Origin: Bacteroidales bacterium
Lineage (GTDB): Bacteria; Bacteroidota; Bacteroidia; Bacteroidales; P3
Assembly (NCBI GenBank): GCA_024685285.1
Contig: JAIKVZ010000038.1
Coordinates: 28,974-92,973, forward strand
Direction: 5' to 3'
Length of the DNA: 64,000 nt
The notes beneath the pieces were generated by a model. That model saw only the letters and a list, made by a program, of their open reading frames with translations, ran no database searches and had not been told where the DNA came from. Within the stretch, counting starts at the first letter, position 1. Each line of letters begins with the position of its first letter. Shown piece by piece: positions 44,215 to 53,648 of the stretch. A program made the translations under genes and the position numbers.

Positions 44215-45078
44215 TTAGCGTCTCATTTCGAATAGTTTACGTAGAGGTTTGACGAAGTCTTCACCAGTATTGAGGTCGCAAAGGTCTATGCCGTATTTTT
44301 TGAGAACTTGAGCAGTGGCGGCTTGCCGAGCTGAGTGGCGTGCGGCGATGGCGTGACGTGTAGCGGCTGAGGCAGTGTCGACCCACATGGTGCGCATGGT
44401 TTCGGGGTCGTAGAATTTTGTAAGGCCGATGTTTGGCATTTCGGCTTCGCGGCGGTCGGCTATGCGCAGGGCTGCGAGGTCGTGTTTTCCGGAGGCTATC
44501 TTGAGTGCATCTTCGTAGCCACTATCGTTGAAATCGGATAGGATGAACGCCGAACTGCGTTTTTTTATGACATTGGTGAAGTAGCGGAGAGCCAGGCCAA
44601 GGTCGGTCCCGTTGCTTTGTGGCTTGAAAGTTATTAGTTCGCGGATTATACGCAGGATGTGGCTGCTACCTTTTTTGGGCGGTATGAACTGCTCAATGCG
44701 GTCACTGAATAGGATGACTCCGACTTTGTCGTTATTCTGAATGGCGCTGAACGCCAGTGTGGCAGCCACTTCGGCTATGAGCTCGTCTTTGAGTTGCTGG
44801 TTTGTGCCGAACTGGTTGCTGCCGCTTACGTCAACGAGCAACATCACGGTCAGTTCGCGTTCCTCTTCGAATATCTTGACATAGGGGTGGTTGAGGCGTG
44901 CTGTGACATTCCAGTCTATATTGCGCACGTCGTCGCCATATTGGTACTCGCGCACTTCGCTAAAAGCCATACCACGGCCTTTGAATGCGCTGTGGTAGGC
45001 TCCGGAGAAGAGTTGGTTCGAAAGCCCTCTGGCCCGTATCTCGATTTTGCGTACCTTTTTTATTATGTCTTCGTTCAT
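44215..45078 (-). CDS. DUF58-family VWA-like protein of the bat operon
   Basis: 287 residues from ATG 45076-45078 (MNEDIIKKVRKIEIRARGLSNQLFSG), which matches the usual start in this family; the ATG at 45114 would add 12 residues. AFSEVREYQYGDDVRNIDWNVTAR is the DUF58 signature, followed by a VWA-like core with LLVDVSGSNQFG and FILSDFND. Soluble. DUF58 proteins are encoded next to MoxR ATPases and Bat proteins and probably form part of that machinery. Confidence 0.9.
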   Translation of the reverse strand: MNEDIIKKVRKIEIRARGLSNQLFSGAYHSAFKGRGMAFSEVREYQYGDDVRNIDWNVTARLNHPYVKIFEEERELTVMLLVDVSGSNQFGTNQQLKDELIAEVAATLAFSAIQNNDKVGVILFSDRIEQFIPPKKGSSHILRIIRELITFKPQSNGTDLGLALRYFTNVIKKRSSAFILSDFNDSGYEDALKIASGKHDLAALRIADRREAEMPNIGLTKFYDPETMRTMWVDTASAATRHAIAARHSARQAATAQVLKKYGIDLCDLNTGEDFVKPLRKLFEMRR

Positions 45079-45120
45079 GCTTTGGTTAAGGACTGGGTTG
45101 GTTGCGTCTGTCAATGCGGT

Positions 45121-46113
45121 TTAGGGTACGTCGACACGGTTGAGCACTTCGTTCACAATCTCTTCGCTGCTTACGTTTTCCGCCTCGGCTTCGTAGGTGA
45201 GGCCAATGCGGTGGCGCAGCACGTCCATGGCTATGGCACGCACGTCCTCGGGTATGACATAGCCGCGACGTTTCATGAATGCGTATGATTTGGCGGCTGC
45301 GGCAAGGCTAATGCTTCCACGTGGCGAAGCTCCGTAACTCATTAGGTCTTTGAGTTTGCCGAGGCCGTACTGTTCAGGATAGCGGGTGGCAAAGACAATA
45401 TCGGTGATGTAGTTCTCGATTTTTTCGTCCATATAGACTTCTTTGACGATGTTGCGCGCCTTGATGATGTCTTGCGGCTTGAGCATGGGCTGCTGCTTAG
45501 GTTGCTCGCCTGTGAGGCTCTGGTGCAGAATCTGGCGTTCTTCGTCGCGTTTGGGGTAACTAATCACCACTTTCATCATAAAGCGGTCTACCTGTGCTTC
45601 CGGTAGGGGATAGGTGCCTTCCTGCTCTATGGGGTTCTGAGTGGCCATAACAAGGAACGGCTCTTCGAGGGGGAACGTTTCCTCTCCGATAGTTACCTGG
45701 CGCTCCTGCATGGCTTCGAGCAGGGCGCTCTGAACCTTTGCCGGGGCACGGTTAATTTCGTCGGCAAGCACAAAATTGGAGAAAATGGGTCCTTTCTTAA
45801 CCTGGAAAGACTCGTTTTTCTGACTGTAGATGAGGGTACCGATGAGGTCGGCAGGTAGCAGGTCCGGGGTAAATTGTATACGGCTAAACTTGGCATCGAT
45901 GGCTTTGGCCAGAGTGGTGATGGTAAGTGTTTTGGCAAGGCCGGGCACACCTTCCAGAAGTATGTGGCCGTTGCTCAGCAGGCCAATGATAAGGCTGTCT
46001 ATCATGTGTTTCTGACCCACTACGGTTTTACGCATTTCCATAGTCAGAGCGTCCACAAAAGCGCTTTCGCGTCCTATGCGCTCGTTAAGTTCTTGAATGT
46101 TGACAGGTTCCAT
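45121..46113 (-). CDS. MoxR-family AAA+ ATPase
   Basis: 330 residues. Walker A GVPGLAKT, Walker B VLADEINRAPAKVQSALLEAMQE, sensor 1 ATQNPIEQEGTYPLPEAQ and the later SPRGSISLAAAAKSYAF (sensor 2 region) give a full MoxR ATPase. MoxR proteins act as chaperone-like ATPases on VWA proteins, here most likely DUF58/BatA/BatB encoded in the same unit. First gene of the nine-gene bat operon; no clear promoter was recognised upstream. Confidence 0.93.
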   Translation of the reverse strand: MEPVNIQELNERIGRESAFVDALTMEMRKTVVGQKHMIDSLIIGLLSNGHILLEGVPGLAKTLTITTLAKAIDAKFSRIQFTPDLLPADLIGTLIYSQKNESFQVKKGPIFSNFVLADEINRAPAKVQSALLEAMQERQVTIGEETFPLEEPFLVMATQNPIEQEGTYPLPEAQVDRFMMKVVISYPKRDEERQILHQSLTGEQPKQQPMLKPQDIIKARNIVKEVYMDEKIENYITDIVFATRYPEQYGLGKLKDLMSYGASPRGSISLAAAAKSYAFMKRRGYVIPEDVRAIAMDVLRHRIGLTYEAEAENVSSEEIVNEVLNRVDVP

Positions 46114-46246
46114 TGTAATAAATCATAAAAATATGTTTATGTAACGCGGCATTTTGCATTTTATTGTAAAGCAAATCAAAAAAAATCTTAAACATGCCAA
46201 AAATGCGTTTGGCGTAACTTTTTTTTCATATATCAAAAAAAAAATG

Positions 46247-46254
46247 TATATTTG
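46247..46254 (+). promoter_or_regulatory. -7 element of the large T9SS cargo gene
   Basis: TATATTTG, giving a leader of about 47 bases. No good -33 is visible. Confidence 0.5.
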
Positions 46255-46307
46255 CCAATTCGAATAGTAATATGCAAATTGAATATCTAATTAATTATTA
46301 ATATCTT

Positions 46308-49300
46308 ATGAAAAGAAACAAAGTACTTCTGGGACTGTTTGTAGGCATTATGACCATTGCCTCGGGCACTGTTTCTGGCCAAGAAATGGCAAATTACCGT
46401 TCCGGCCTTGCCGAAGTGGGCCCTGTCAACATTGGAGCCCGTGTGCGCACGGTTTTGGTTGACCAGGCCGACACGACGCATCGCACCGTGTTTGCCGGTG
46501 CCGCACCCGGCGGCCTTTATATGCGCTCGGCCGACATGAACCGCATTGCACAGCTCTACACTGCTCTCGGTGTAGTCGACGTGCCTGCCGACACAAACAT
46601 TTGGCATTTCATACCCATGTATGAGTCCGACGGCACTCAACTCACTCTCCCCATCAGCAGTATGGTGCAGATTTCAGACTCCGTGATAGTTATTGCCACC
46701 GGCGAGAGCTACTATCCCATGGGTACCCGTCACACTGCCTTTACCTCAAAAGGCCGCGGTATGTATCGTTTCAACACCCACACCCTCAAGTTTACGCCAA
46801 TCGCCAATACCGCACCTACGTCGCTTACCCACAATTTTGCTTCCGTCAACAACATCGATTTCATGTATCGCGGCAACACCCTCTATCTCTTCGCCGCTAC
46901 CCCCAAAGGCTTGTTCAAGTGGAAGATTAATTCTGAGGCCGACTGGAGCAATTACAGCACTATCTCAACCGCCAGCGTCGACCAGATTATGATTATCCGT
47001 AGCCGCAACATTGCTTTCTTTACCAGCGGCAGTACCTTATATAAGATAGGCAATGTCGAGAGCGCTGTCGGCGTCGAGGCCGTACAGGACATCTCTTCAA
47101 CCAACACCGCTTTTGGCGGAACTAACTCGCGCATCATACTCGCCTATGCCCCCAGCGACAATAACTATATCTACGCTATGGTGCTTAACGCTTCCGGCTA
47201 CTTCGAGAATATTTACCTCACCACCAACCAGCAAGACTGGTCGCCCCTGGCAACCAGTTCCACTACACCATTCTCCTTCACTACCGGAGCCACCTGCGGT
47301 GCAATCTGCGTAGACCCCTCCAACCCCAAGAAAATATATGTCGGCGGCACGTCGATGTGGGTGGGCGAGCGCTACACCGACGAGGGCTACTACACCTGGT
47401 CGCGCACCTCATACAGCGAATATGAACTCAACTCCGGCAGTTTCATGGGTACCGTTTTCGGTGCCTCATATTATGTGCATTCGGGTATCAACCAAATTGT
47501 TTGGGGCTATGAGCGCAATCCACGCAACGGCAATGCACGCACCGTGTACTATGTGGCCACCGACGGCGGTATGTTCTATTCCAATGTCAACTGCCGCTCG
47601 TTCAGCAATGTCAGCCGTGGTATGAACGGTGTGCGTGTGAACGGTTTGGCTGTTTCGCCCGATGGCTCCCTCACTATCGGCGCAAGCCAATATGCTGTAC
47701 CGTTTATTGAGTCGCGTATGGGCCACGACGGTGGCGACACCATCGTGACGTGGTACGACAACGGCGACCTCGGCAACATGAACCATATAGCCAAAGTTAT
47801 CTGGAACGGCAACGGTGGACAAGTGGCCGCCTCGATGTTCCAGCAGATAAAGCCCATCGCGCGCCGTACCATCTTCGTGTCGTCCGACAATGGTCAGTAC
47901 GCACGCGCCTATGACGACTACGACGATTACAACAACACCCAGACTTGGTCGGTCGGCACCGCTTTCATGACTGCCGACTTCCGTGGCGGTTCAGAGCTCG
48001 GTGTGATGGCTTTGTGGGAGACTCTGAACGACACCTCTTTCAACGATTCTATCGTTGTTGTGTTCGATACCATGGGTATTATTTACCGTGGCGACAGTGT
48101 TTTCGACCTGTCCAAAAACAACGGTAACGATTATTTGATGAGCGAATTCCTCATCAAGGCCGGCGACCGTATGCGCTTTACCAGCCCCGGCCATGCTGAC
48201 TACCCCTTCTGGTACACCTTCCCCGACAGTATCTCGACCAGCAGACTCCTCGCCGACAGTGTGTCGCACCTCGACCTTAAGTACCGTGGCGCTGTCAAGG
48301 CTAAGAACCCCATCCAGTCGCGTCTGTTTGCCGTGGGCAGCTCGAGCAACGGTACCGGTAGCAAAGAGAACACCAACACCTCTATTCTTATGACTTGGAT
48401 GCCGTCCGACTTCCGCAAGGTGTGGTCTGAGGGCGAGACCTCCGAAGACCGTATGATTTGGGCCACCCTCTACACCGTGCAGAACAGAACTAACCAGTAT
48501 GTCCGTGCACTGGCAGTCTCCAACGACGGTAAGGATCTCTACGCCGCTGTCAACAACGACATGAACGGCACCTCTTATATCATCCATGTGGCCAACTTGG
48601 ACTCGGTGAACTACACCCAGCCTATCAACAGCATCCAGCCCGAGCTTGAAAATCCCCGTGTGGGCCGTATGAGTGTGCTCGAAATTGATACCTTGGTGGC
48701 CGACCCCATCACTGGCAGCAAGACTTTCTCACGTCCGGTTTCGAGCCTGTCTGTCAATCCCAACGACGGCACCGACGAACTGCTCATCACCTTCGAGCAT
48801 TTCAACGACAGCTACGCCAACATAGCATATGTGGCCAATGCCTCCGATTCTGCTACTCGCACCATCGCCACCAAACCGCTGGCCAATGCCGGTTTGCCCG
48901 TCTACTCTGCTATGATTGAGTGCACCACCGGCGATGTCTATGTGGGTACCGAGGACGGTGTGTTCAAGGCCTCCAGCGCCTCGTTCCGCAGCGCCACCCC
49001 GACCTGGAACACCTATGGCCAGTTCAAGGGCGTGCCCGTGACTGCCATTGTGCAGCAGACCCGCGACCTGCCTGTTATTCACCACGTGGGTCACACCGGT
49101 GTCAACGCCGACTCTATGCTCTTTGCAAAGACCAAATGGCCCTATGCCATTTATTTCGGCACCTATGGCCGCGGCGTCTTCCTCGATATGAGCATGGTTA
49201 CCGACACCACCAACGAGATTTCCGATCCCGAGGACTATCGCGACAGCACCAACGCAATACCTTGCGTCAACAATATCGGTAACAACCGTATCTCCATCTT

Positions 49301-49535
49301 CCCCAACCCCGCTGTTGACAACGCCACCGTCGAAATCGACCTCAGCGCTGCCGGCACCGCCGCCATAGCAGTCTACGACCTCGCCGGCCGCCGCGTCCTC
49401 GCCGACAACCTCGGCCGCATGGGCGAAGGCCTCCACACCTACCGCCTCGACTGCTCCAAGCTGGCCCCGGGCATGTATCTTGTCAACCTCAAGGTGGGCA
49501 ACAATACCTCGGCTGCTAAGATGGTTGTTAAATAA
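46308..49535 (+). CDS. Large secreted protein with T9SS type A sorting domain
   Basis: 1075 residues. Signal peptide MKRNKVLLGLFVGIMTIASGTVSGQ. The body has repeated beta-propeller-like segments (VGPVNIGARVRTVLVD, GAAPGGLYMRS, GAICVDPSNPKKIYVGGTS, VYVGTEDGVFKASS) that resemble BNR/photosystem-stability-factor-like propellers. The last about 80 residues are a T9SS sorting domain: ISIFPNPAVDNATVEIDL, AVYDLAGRRV, LAPGMYLVNLKVG and a basic KMVVK end. It is therefore secreted across the outer membrane and either released or anchored. No catalytic residues were identified. Codon use is strongly C-ending, like tyrS, hinting at high expression. A terminator follows at 49554-49591. Confidence 0.85.
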   Translation: MKRNKVLLGLFVGIMTIASGTVSGQEMANYRSGLAEVGPVNIGARVRTVLVDQADTTHRTVFAGAAPGGLYMRSADMNRIAQLYTALGVVDVPADTNIWHFIPMYESDGTQLTLPISSMVQISDSVIVIATGESYYPMGTRHTAFTSKGRGMYRFNTHTLKFTPIANTAPTSLTHNFASVNNIDFMYRGNTLYLFAATPKGLFKWKINSEADWSNYSTISTASVDQIMIIRSRNIAFFTSGSTLYKIGNVESAVGVEAVQDISSTNTAFGGTNSRIILAYAPSDNNYIYAMVLNASGYFENIYLTTNQQDWSPLATSSTTPFSFTTGATCGAICVDPSNPKKIYVGGTSMWVGERYTDEGYYTWSRTSYSEYELNSGSFMGTVFGASYYVHSGINQIVWGYERNPRNGNARTVYYVATDGGMFYSNVNCRSFSNVSRGMNGVRVNGLAVSPDGSLTIGASQYAVPFIESRMGHDGGDTIVTWYDNGDLGNMNHIAKVIWNGNGGQVAASMFQQIKPIARRTIFVSSDNGQYARAYDDYDDYNNTQTWSVGTAFMTADFRGGSELGVMALWETLNDTSFNDSIVVVFDTMGIIYRGDSVFDLSKNNGNDYLMSEFLIKAGDRMRFTSPGHADYPFWYTFPDSISTSRLLADSVSHLDLKYRGAVKAKNPIQSRLFAVGSSSNGTGSKENTNTSILMTWMPSDFRKVWSEGETSEDRMIWATLYTVQNRTNQYVRALAVSNDGKDLYAAVNNDMNGTSYIIHVANLDSVNYTQPINSIQPELENPRVGRMSVLEIDTLVADPITGSKTFSRPVSSLSVNPNDGTDELLITFEHFNDSYANIAYVANASDSATRTIATKPLANAGLPVYSAMIECTTGDVYVGTEDGVFKASSASFRSATPTWNTYGQFKGVPVTAIVQQTRDLPVIHHVGHTGVNADSMLFAKTKWPYAIYFGTYGRGVFLDMSMVTDTTNEISDPEDYRDSTNAIPCVNNIGNNRISIFPNPAVDNATVEIDLSAAGTAAIAVYDLAGRRVLADNLGRMGEGLHTYRLDCSKLAPGMYLVNLKVGNNTSAAKMVVK

Positions 49536-49553
49536 CATCGGTTCTATAGCTTA

Positions 49554-49591
49554 AGAGGTACTTGCCCGCCGAGGGAGAGTACCTCTTTTTT
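49554..49591 (+). terminator. Terminator after the large T9SS cargo gene
   Basis: AGAGGTACT pairs perfectly with AGTACCTCT and is followed by a T-run. Confidence 0.85.
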
Positions 49592-49621
49592 ATATTGACA
49601 TCAAATAACAGACTCGTCTAA

Positions 49622-50899
49622 ATGAATACAAACCTGGTTCAAGAACTCAAGTGGCGCGGCATGATTCACGACATGATGCCCGGCACCGAAGAACAACTCT
49701 CGCGCGAAGTGACCACCGCCTACGTGGGCATAGACCCCACCGCCGACTCGCTCCACATCGGCCATTTGGTTTCGGTCATGCTGCTCAAGCACCTGCAAAT
49801 GGCCGGCCATAAGCCGCTGGCTGTGGTGGGCGGCGCCACCGGCATGATCGGCGACCCCTCGTTCAAGGCCGCCGAGCGCAAACTGCTCACCACCGACGAG
49901 GTACAACACAACGTGGCCTGCATACGCCGTCAGCTCGAAAAGTTCCTCGATTTCGACAGCCCCGTCAACGGCGCCGAGATACTCAACAACTACGACTGGA
50001 TGAAGGACTACCTCTTCCTCGACTTCATACGCGACGTGGGCAAGCACATCACCGTCAACTACATGATGACCAAGGACAGCGTCAAGAAACGCCTCGAGAC
50101 GGGTCTCTCTTTCACCGAGTTCAGCTACCAGCTGCTGCAAGCCTACGACTACCTGACCCTCTACCGCACCAAGGGCTGCCGCCTGCAGATGGGCGGCTCC
50201 GACCAGTGGGGCAACATCACCACCGGCACCGAGCTCATACGCCGCATGGAAGGCGGCGAGGCTTTCGCGCTTACCTGCCCCCTCATCACCAAGGCCGACG
50301 GCACCAAGTTCGGCAAGACCGAGGGCGGCAACGTGTGGCTCGACCCAGAGAAGACTTCGCCCTACAAATTCTACCAGTTCTGGCTCAACTGTTCCGATAT
50401 TGACACCGCACGCTATATCCGCATATTCACCTTGCTCAGCAAAGAGGAGATAGAGGCCCTGCAAGTCGAGCACGACGCCGCTCCCGAGCGCCGTGTGCTG
50501 CAAAAGGCGCTGGCCAAGGACATCACCGTGCGTGTGCATAGCCTCAAGGACTACGAGGCCGCCGTGGCCGCCTCCGAGCTCCTCTTCGGCAAAGGCACCG
50601 CCGAGCAGCTCAACAGTCTCGACCGCGCCACCCTGCTGTCGGTCTTCGAGGGAGTGCCCCAGTTCACCGTGGCCCGCTCCGCCATCGAGGGCGGCAAGCC
50701 GCTCGTCGACCTTGCAGCCGAGACCGGTATGTTCGCCTCGAAGGGCGAGATACGCCGCGAACTCAAGCAGAACTCCATTTCCGTCAACAAGCAGAAGGTG
50801 GGCGAGGACTGCACACTCGGCCCGGCCGATATCCTCTTCTGCGGCAGCATACTCATCCAGAAGGGCAAAAAGAACTACTACCTGCTCAATGTTGAGTAG
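49622..50899 (+). CDS. tyrS: Tyrosyl-tRNA synthetase
   Basis: 425 residues. Class I signatures: the HIGH-type motif HIGHLVSVM, TyrRS-specific [26 protein letters not shown], and the KMSKS-type motif KFGKTEG. C-terminal S4-like RNA-binding domain ([22 protein letters not shown]). It charges tRNA-Tyr. It lies between two T9SS cargo genes, with terminators on both sides, so it is probably transcribed alone or from the gap after 49591. Confidence 0.97.
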   Translation: MNTNLVQELKWRGMIHDMMPGTEEQLSREVTTAYVGIDPTADSLHIGHLVSVMLLKHLQMAGHKPLAVVGGATGMIGDPSFKAAERKLLTTDEVQHNVACIRRQLEKFLDFDSPVNGAEILNNYDWMKDYLFLDFIRDVGKHITVNYMMTKDSVKKRLETGLSFTEFSYQLLQAYDYLTLYRTKGCRLQMGGSDQWGNITTGTELIRRMEGGEAFALTCPLITKADGTKFGKTEGGNVWLDPEKTSPYKFYQFWLNCSDIDTARYIRIFTLLSKEEIEALQVEHDAAPERRVLQKALAKDITVRVHSLKDYEAAVAASELLFGKGTAEQLNSLDRATLLSVFEGVPQFTVARSAIEGGKPLVDLAAETGMFASKGEIRRELKQNSISVNKQKVGEDCTLGPADILFCGSILIQKGKKNYYLLNVE

Positions 50900-50927
50900 A
50901 GAGGCAGAAGCAATGAAAAAACCTTGT

Positions 50928-50956
50928 TTAGGGGCGGCGCGAAGCGCCGCCCCTAA
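50928..50956 (+). terminator. Terminator after tyrS
   Basis: TTAGGGGCGGCGC and its exact reverse complement with a GAA loop, 29 bases after the tyrS stop, followed by ATGTTTTAT. Confidence 0.8.
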
Positions 50957-51032
50957 ATGTTTTATAACCTATTGAAATACAGGCTAAAGATACCAAATCG
51001 TCGCCTATTGTATCTATAAACTACATCCCCCG

Positions 51033-51084
51033 CCGAACCCTACCCGACCTCAACCCGACCTTAACCCGAACCTAACCTATCTAT
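51033..51084 (-). repeat. Dispersed G-rich repeat, copy 5
   Basis: C-rich on plus (TTAACCCGAACCTAACCTAT). It lies between the convergent tyrS and T9SS-protein genes and, as with copy 2, directly beside an AAAACCAG/CTGGTTTT hairpin. One base differs from the 26-nt core of the other copies. Confidence 0.85.
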
Positions 51085-51091
51085 ATTATTG

Positions 51092-51133
51092 AAAACCAGC
51101 CTGTTGTGTGACATTTTACAACAGACTGGTTTT
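51092..51133. terminator. Bidirectional terminator beside repeat copy 5
   Basis: AAAACCAG/CTGGTTTT and CTGTTGT/ACAACAG stems with one internal mismatch. It shares the AAAACCAG arm with the terminator beside repeat copy 2. Confidence 0.8.
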
Positions 51134-51155
51134 CAGAGGTTTAATAAATTTCGGG

Positions 51156-52307
51156 CTAACGTATGGTCAATTTTTTGGTGGTGGTGCCGGCGGTGGTGAC
51201 CAGGCGCACTAAGTAGCTGCCCCGCGGCAGGGCTGTGCAGTCAACCGCGGCGGCGGTGCCCCGGGCCGGACGGCTCTGCACCAAACGGCCGGCGGCATCG
51301 TAGAGCTCGACGGCCTGCAGGTGGAACGACGAGAGCACCGTGGCTGTGCCGCCAGCCTCGACCACGCTGGGTATCAGCTGTGTGTACCTCTCGAGCAGCT
51401 GCGGCGAGTAGATGGCGGCGCCCGTGGTGTCAACGCCTGTGGTGTCGATTCCTTGCCCCGTGGTGTCAATTGATGTGGTGTCGAAATAGCTCAGCACCGT
51501 GTCCACCGGCGTGGGTGTGCTCCTGTCCGGGTCTGGCGTGAGGATGGGAAAGATGATGTAGTCGTGAGCACATTTAGCCATTGAAATAGTATGCCAACCG
51601 CGATCACGTGGATTCTGAGAAAATCTGTCGTACCATTTAAATTTAACCCTTTCAATTGGGAAACGGGTATTACAATATTCACTGTATAACATTATTAGAT
51701 TGTACCACCATGTATTTTCGATGGCCATGTTTTCTGTAAGATAATCAGCCGTTGTCCCAATGTAAAAAGAATCGGTGACATAATACCCCGTGTCGAAGTA
51801 GGTTTCAAACAGCGGCGGTGTAACACGGGAACTGTCCGGGCCATATACATATTTTTTGTCGAACCATATCTTTGGATTTGGATTTGCATAAACCCTGATT
51901 GGAGGCAAAACATATGTCGGGGTTGAGAATTGGTTGAACGGAGCCTCGCCCAAAAGCACCATGCTGTCGCCAATGGGTTTATAAAGTTGGGTATATTCGC
52001 ACCAGGTATCCTTGGCGGTATCCAATATTACTACATTATGCATGGGAATGTTAAGATGAGTGACGCAGACGGCTATGCCATAGATGGTAGCCCCATCGGC
52101 AAAGCTGTCCAAAACGTAGGCGGCACCGCTTCCACCCACCATTGTGAAGTTGTAGGAATATGTTGAGGCGCTGTCTGTCAACGCATCCCAGGTGATGCTT
52201 CCGGAATAGTAATTGTCGATTCCCGTGGCGGGAACAAGATCCTCGTTCTGGGCATAGGCCGCCGCTAATGCCACCACTGCAATGATTAATGCAACTGACT
52301 TTTTCAT
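51156..52307 (-). CDS. Secreted protein with T9SS type A sorting domain
   Basis: 383 residues. Signal peptide MKKSVALIIAVVALAAAYAQ, an unrecognised domain of about 250 residues rich in Tyr and Trp, then a repetitive Asp-Thr linker (DTTSIDTTGQGIDTTGVDTTG) and a T9SS-like C-terminal domain (VELYDAAGRLVQSRP, LPRGSYLVRLVTTAGTTTKKLTIR). Predicted to be secreted. Likely a surface or released factor of unknown function. A lipoprotein gene lies 35 bases upstream in the same direction. Confidence 0.8.
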   Translation of the reverse strand: MKKSVALIIAVVALAAAYAQNEDLVPATGIDNYYSGSITWDALTDSASTYSYNFTMVGGSGAAYVLDSFADGATIYGIAVCVTHLNIPMHNVVILDTAKDTWCEYTQLYKPIGDSMVLLGEAPFNQFSTPTYVLPPIRVYANPNPKIWFDKKYVYGPDSSRVTPPLFETYFDTGYYVTDSFYIGTTADYLTENMAIENTWWYNLIMLYSEYCNTRFPIERVKFKWYDRFSQNPRDRGWHTISMAKCAHDYIIFPILTPDPDRSTPTPVDTVLSYFDTTSIDTTGQGIDTTGVDTTGAAIYSPQLLERYTQLIPSVVEAGGTATVLSSFHLQAVELYDAAGRLVQSRPARGTAAAVDCTALPRGSYLVRLVTTAGTTTKKLTIR

Positions 52308-52342
52308 AACAACTGATTTTTAATTTTATTTGCAAATTTCGT

Positions 52343-52786
52343 TTAAATCTTCATTAAATTCTGATATTGGATAAAAGTTTTTGGTATTGCCGAAAAAGTC
52401 TCATCCGAACGGACTATCAAGACTGGTTCATCGCCCCAGAGTGAACTGCCAATCAGGCAGGTGTCGCGAGACTGGGGCATGAATTTCAGGGTGTCGCCAC
52501 ACCCGGCCAATGCCATTGTGCTGTCGGTGGTTATGCTGTATTGGTAAATCTTCCCGGGACGCGACATATATATGCTGTCGTTGCCACCGACAATGCAGAA
52601 CACCCCTGCCGGGTATTGGCCCTCAGCCGTCCAGGCTCCTGTGAGGTAATCTTTTAGCAGCGGCTCGCTGTGTATGACTGGTACGGAGTCGCTACTGTGC
52701 TGCACTTCAGACACGGGCTCCTTGTCGGTGCAGGCGGCGAAGGCCAGCGCGGCAACGGCGATTGACAAAATGCAGATGTGTTTCAT
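52343..52786 (-). CDS. Small lipoprotein, lipocalin-like size, unknown
   Basis: 147 residues from ATG 52784-52786 (MKHICILSIAVAALAFAAC), a standard lipoprotein signal with lipobox AFAAC. The mature part has GAWTAEGQYPAGVFCIVGGNDS and repeated short beta-strand-like segments. No family is recognised with confidence. A -7 element TATCTTTG (complement of 52818-52825) is upstream, so it and the T9SS gene downstream may be one transcript. Confidence 0.7.
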   Translation of the reverse strand: MKHICILSIAVAALAFAACTDKEPVSEVQHSSDSVPVIHSEPLLKDYLTGAWTAEGQYPAGVFCIVGGNDSIYMSRPGKIYQYSITTDSTMALAGCGDTLKFMPQSRDTCLIGSSLWGDEPVLIVRSDETFSAIPKTFIQYQNLMKI

Positions 52787-52817
52787 GACGGGTTGTTGGG
52801 GGTTGTTAATTATTTTG

Positions 52818-52825
52818 CAAAGATA
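52818..52825 (-). promoter_or_regulatory. -7 element of the lipoprotein gene
   Basis: TATCTTTG on the minus strand, about 32 bases before the start codon. Confidence 0.5.
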
Positions 52826-52988
52826 CAAATAATTTTTAATTCAGCAAAGAAATTTACAAAAGGCCTGTTTTGGGTGGTATTTCCCTTTGCGTATATATAA
52901 TAGACGACGGGAAGGCAAAATCGGCTCAAATTTTAACGTTTATTTAAGATTATTTAACATTTGAGCAATCTGGGGGTGGTAAATGGCA

Positions 52989-53015
52989 GGGGCCGCAACG
53001 GAACGTTGCGGCCCC
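52989..53015. terminator. Displaced original tRNA-Ala hairpin
   Basis: GGGGCCGCAACG and its exact reverse complement with a 3-base loop. On the minus strand it lies about 11 bases beyond the left att copy, where the terminator of the tRNA-Ala gene would have been before insertion of the element. That origin is inference. Confidence 0.6.
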
Positions 53016-53026
53016 TTGTTTCTGTT

Positions 53027-53039
53027 GTGGAGTAGATGG
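53027..53039. repeat. Left attachment-site direct repeat (attL core)
   Basis: GTGGAGTAGATGG, identical to 59933-59945. Similarity continues weakly into the element (TTCTCAAACC against GACTCGAACC of the tRNA). Confidence 0.8.
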
Positions 53040-53210
53040 TTCTCAAACCAATCTTTATATTTTACTTTATTTCAAATCGTTAGCCGGTTGTAATGGTGTC
53101 GGAGTGATAAATATGTGATAAATATTGAAAAAATGGCACTTTTCAACCGGCCTTTCTGTGTCTCTTTTCAATTGCAAAAATACGACTTTTTCTCAATATA
53201 CAAACAAAAT

Positions 53211-53241
53211 TTTGTCAGTTTGTTTTTTTTTCGTACTTTTG
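53211..53241 (+). promoter_or_regulatory. Promoter of a short non-coding transcript
   Basis: TTTG (53211-53214), 19 bases, TACTTTTG (53234-53241): consensus spacing. Confidence 0.65.
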
Positions 53242-53246
53242 CATCA

Positions 53247-53321
53247 TCGTAAGTTGTTGTGGTGTTCCGTGCGTAACGGCTCACTATCGAGGGGGTATGG
53301 GTAACATCCAACCCCCTTTTT
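53247..53321 (+). ncRNA. Probable ~75-nt small RNA of the element
   Basis: A consensus promoter is followed within about 75 bases by an intrinsic terminator (GGGGGT...ACCCCC, then TTTTT at 53317-53321). Between them are no start codon with a usable frame and a second small hairpin (CCGT/ACGG, 53270-53280). A regulatory RNA or a short attenuated leader fits. It is located just inside the left end of the element and has no obvious antisense target in the element. Confidence 0.45.
53291..53321 (+). terminator. Terminator of the small transcript
   Basis: GGGGGT and ACCCCC with an inner TGG/CCA pairing, followed by a T-run. Confidence 0.75.
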
Positions 53322-53597
53322 ATGCACTTGCATTGCATTTGCATTTGTTTTCTATACATATGTATTACATTTATACCCCTCAACTAATACACTTGCATCA
53401 CTATCGTATTCCAGTGGCTGGCATTTGCTACAATTATCCGTGGCATTTGCTACATTTTGCCACCGCATCTTATCGCAATTGCTATATTTGTCGCGACCCG
53501 TTTTTGTGTTACAATCAACGTTGCTCTATAACCCATATTGAATTTCAGTGAGTTACAAAAATACAGACCGGAAAGCGACCCACTTTTTCCCCGTGTT

Positions 53598-53616
53598 GCG
53601 TATTACTTTAATACGC
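53598..53616. promoter_or_regulatory. Inverted repeat, putative operator 1
   Basis: GCGTATTA-CTT-TAATACGC, a perfect 8-base inverted repeat about 80 bases upstream of the promoter of the next gene. Confidence 0.45.
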
Positions 53617-53648
53617 TAGCTCAATATCATCTTTCATTGCCACAAAAC

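Larger units (their letters stand above)
52826..53210. other. Gene-free chromosome/element left junction
   Basis: No gene seen. It contains the GC-rich hairpin at 52989-53015 and the left attachment-site copy at 53027-53039. The region from 53040 onward is AT-rich element DNA. Confidence 0.6.

Noticed and set aside
50913-50975. 20-residue ORF MKKPCLGAARSAAPKC...
   Set aside because: It is only the perfect tyrS terminator hairpin read as codons.
53297-53551. 84-residue ORF in the element
   Set aside because: Starts inside the small RNA terminator, no domain, no ribosome-binding signal; the region looks regulatory.
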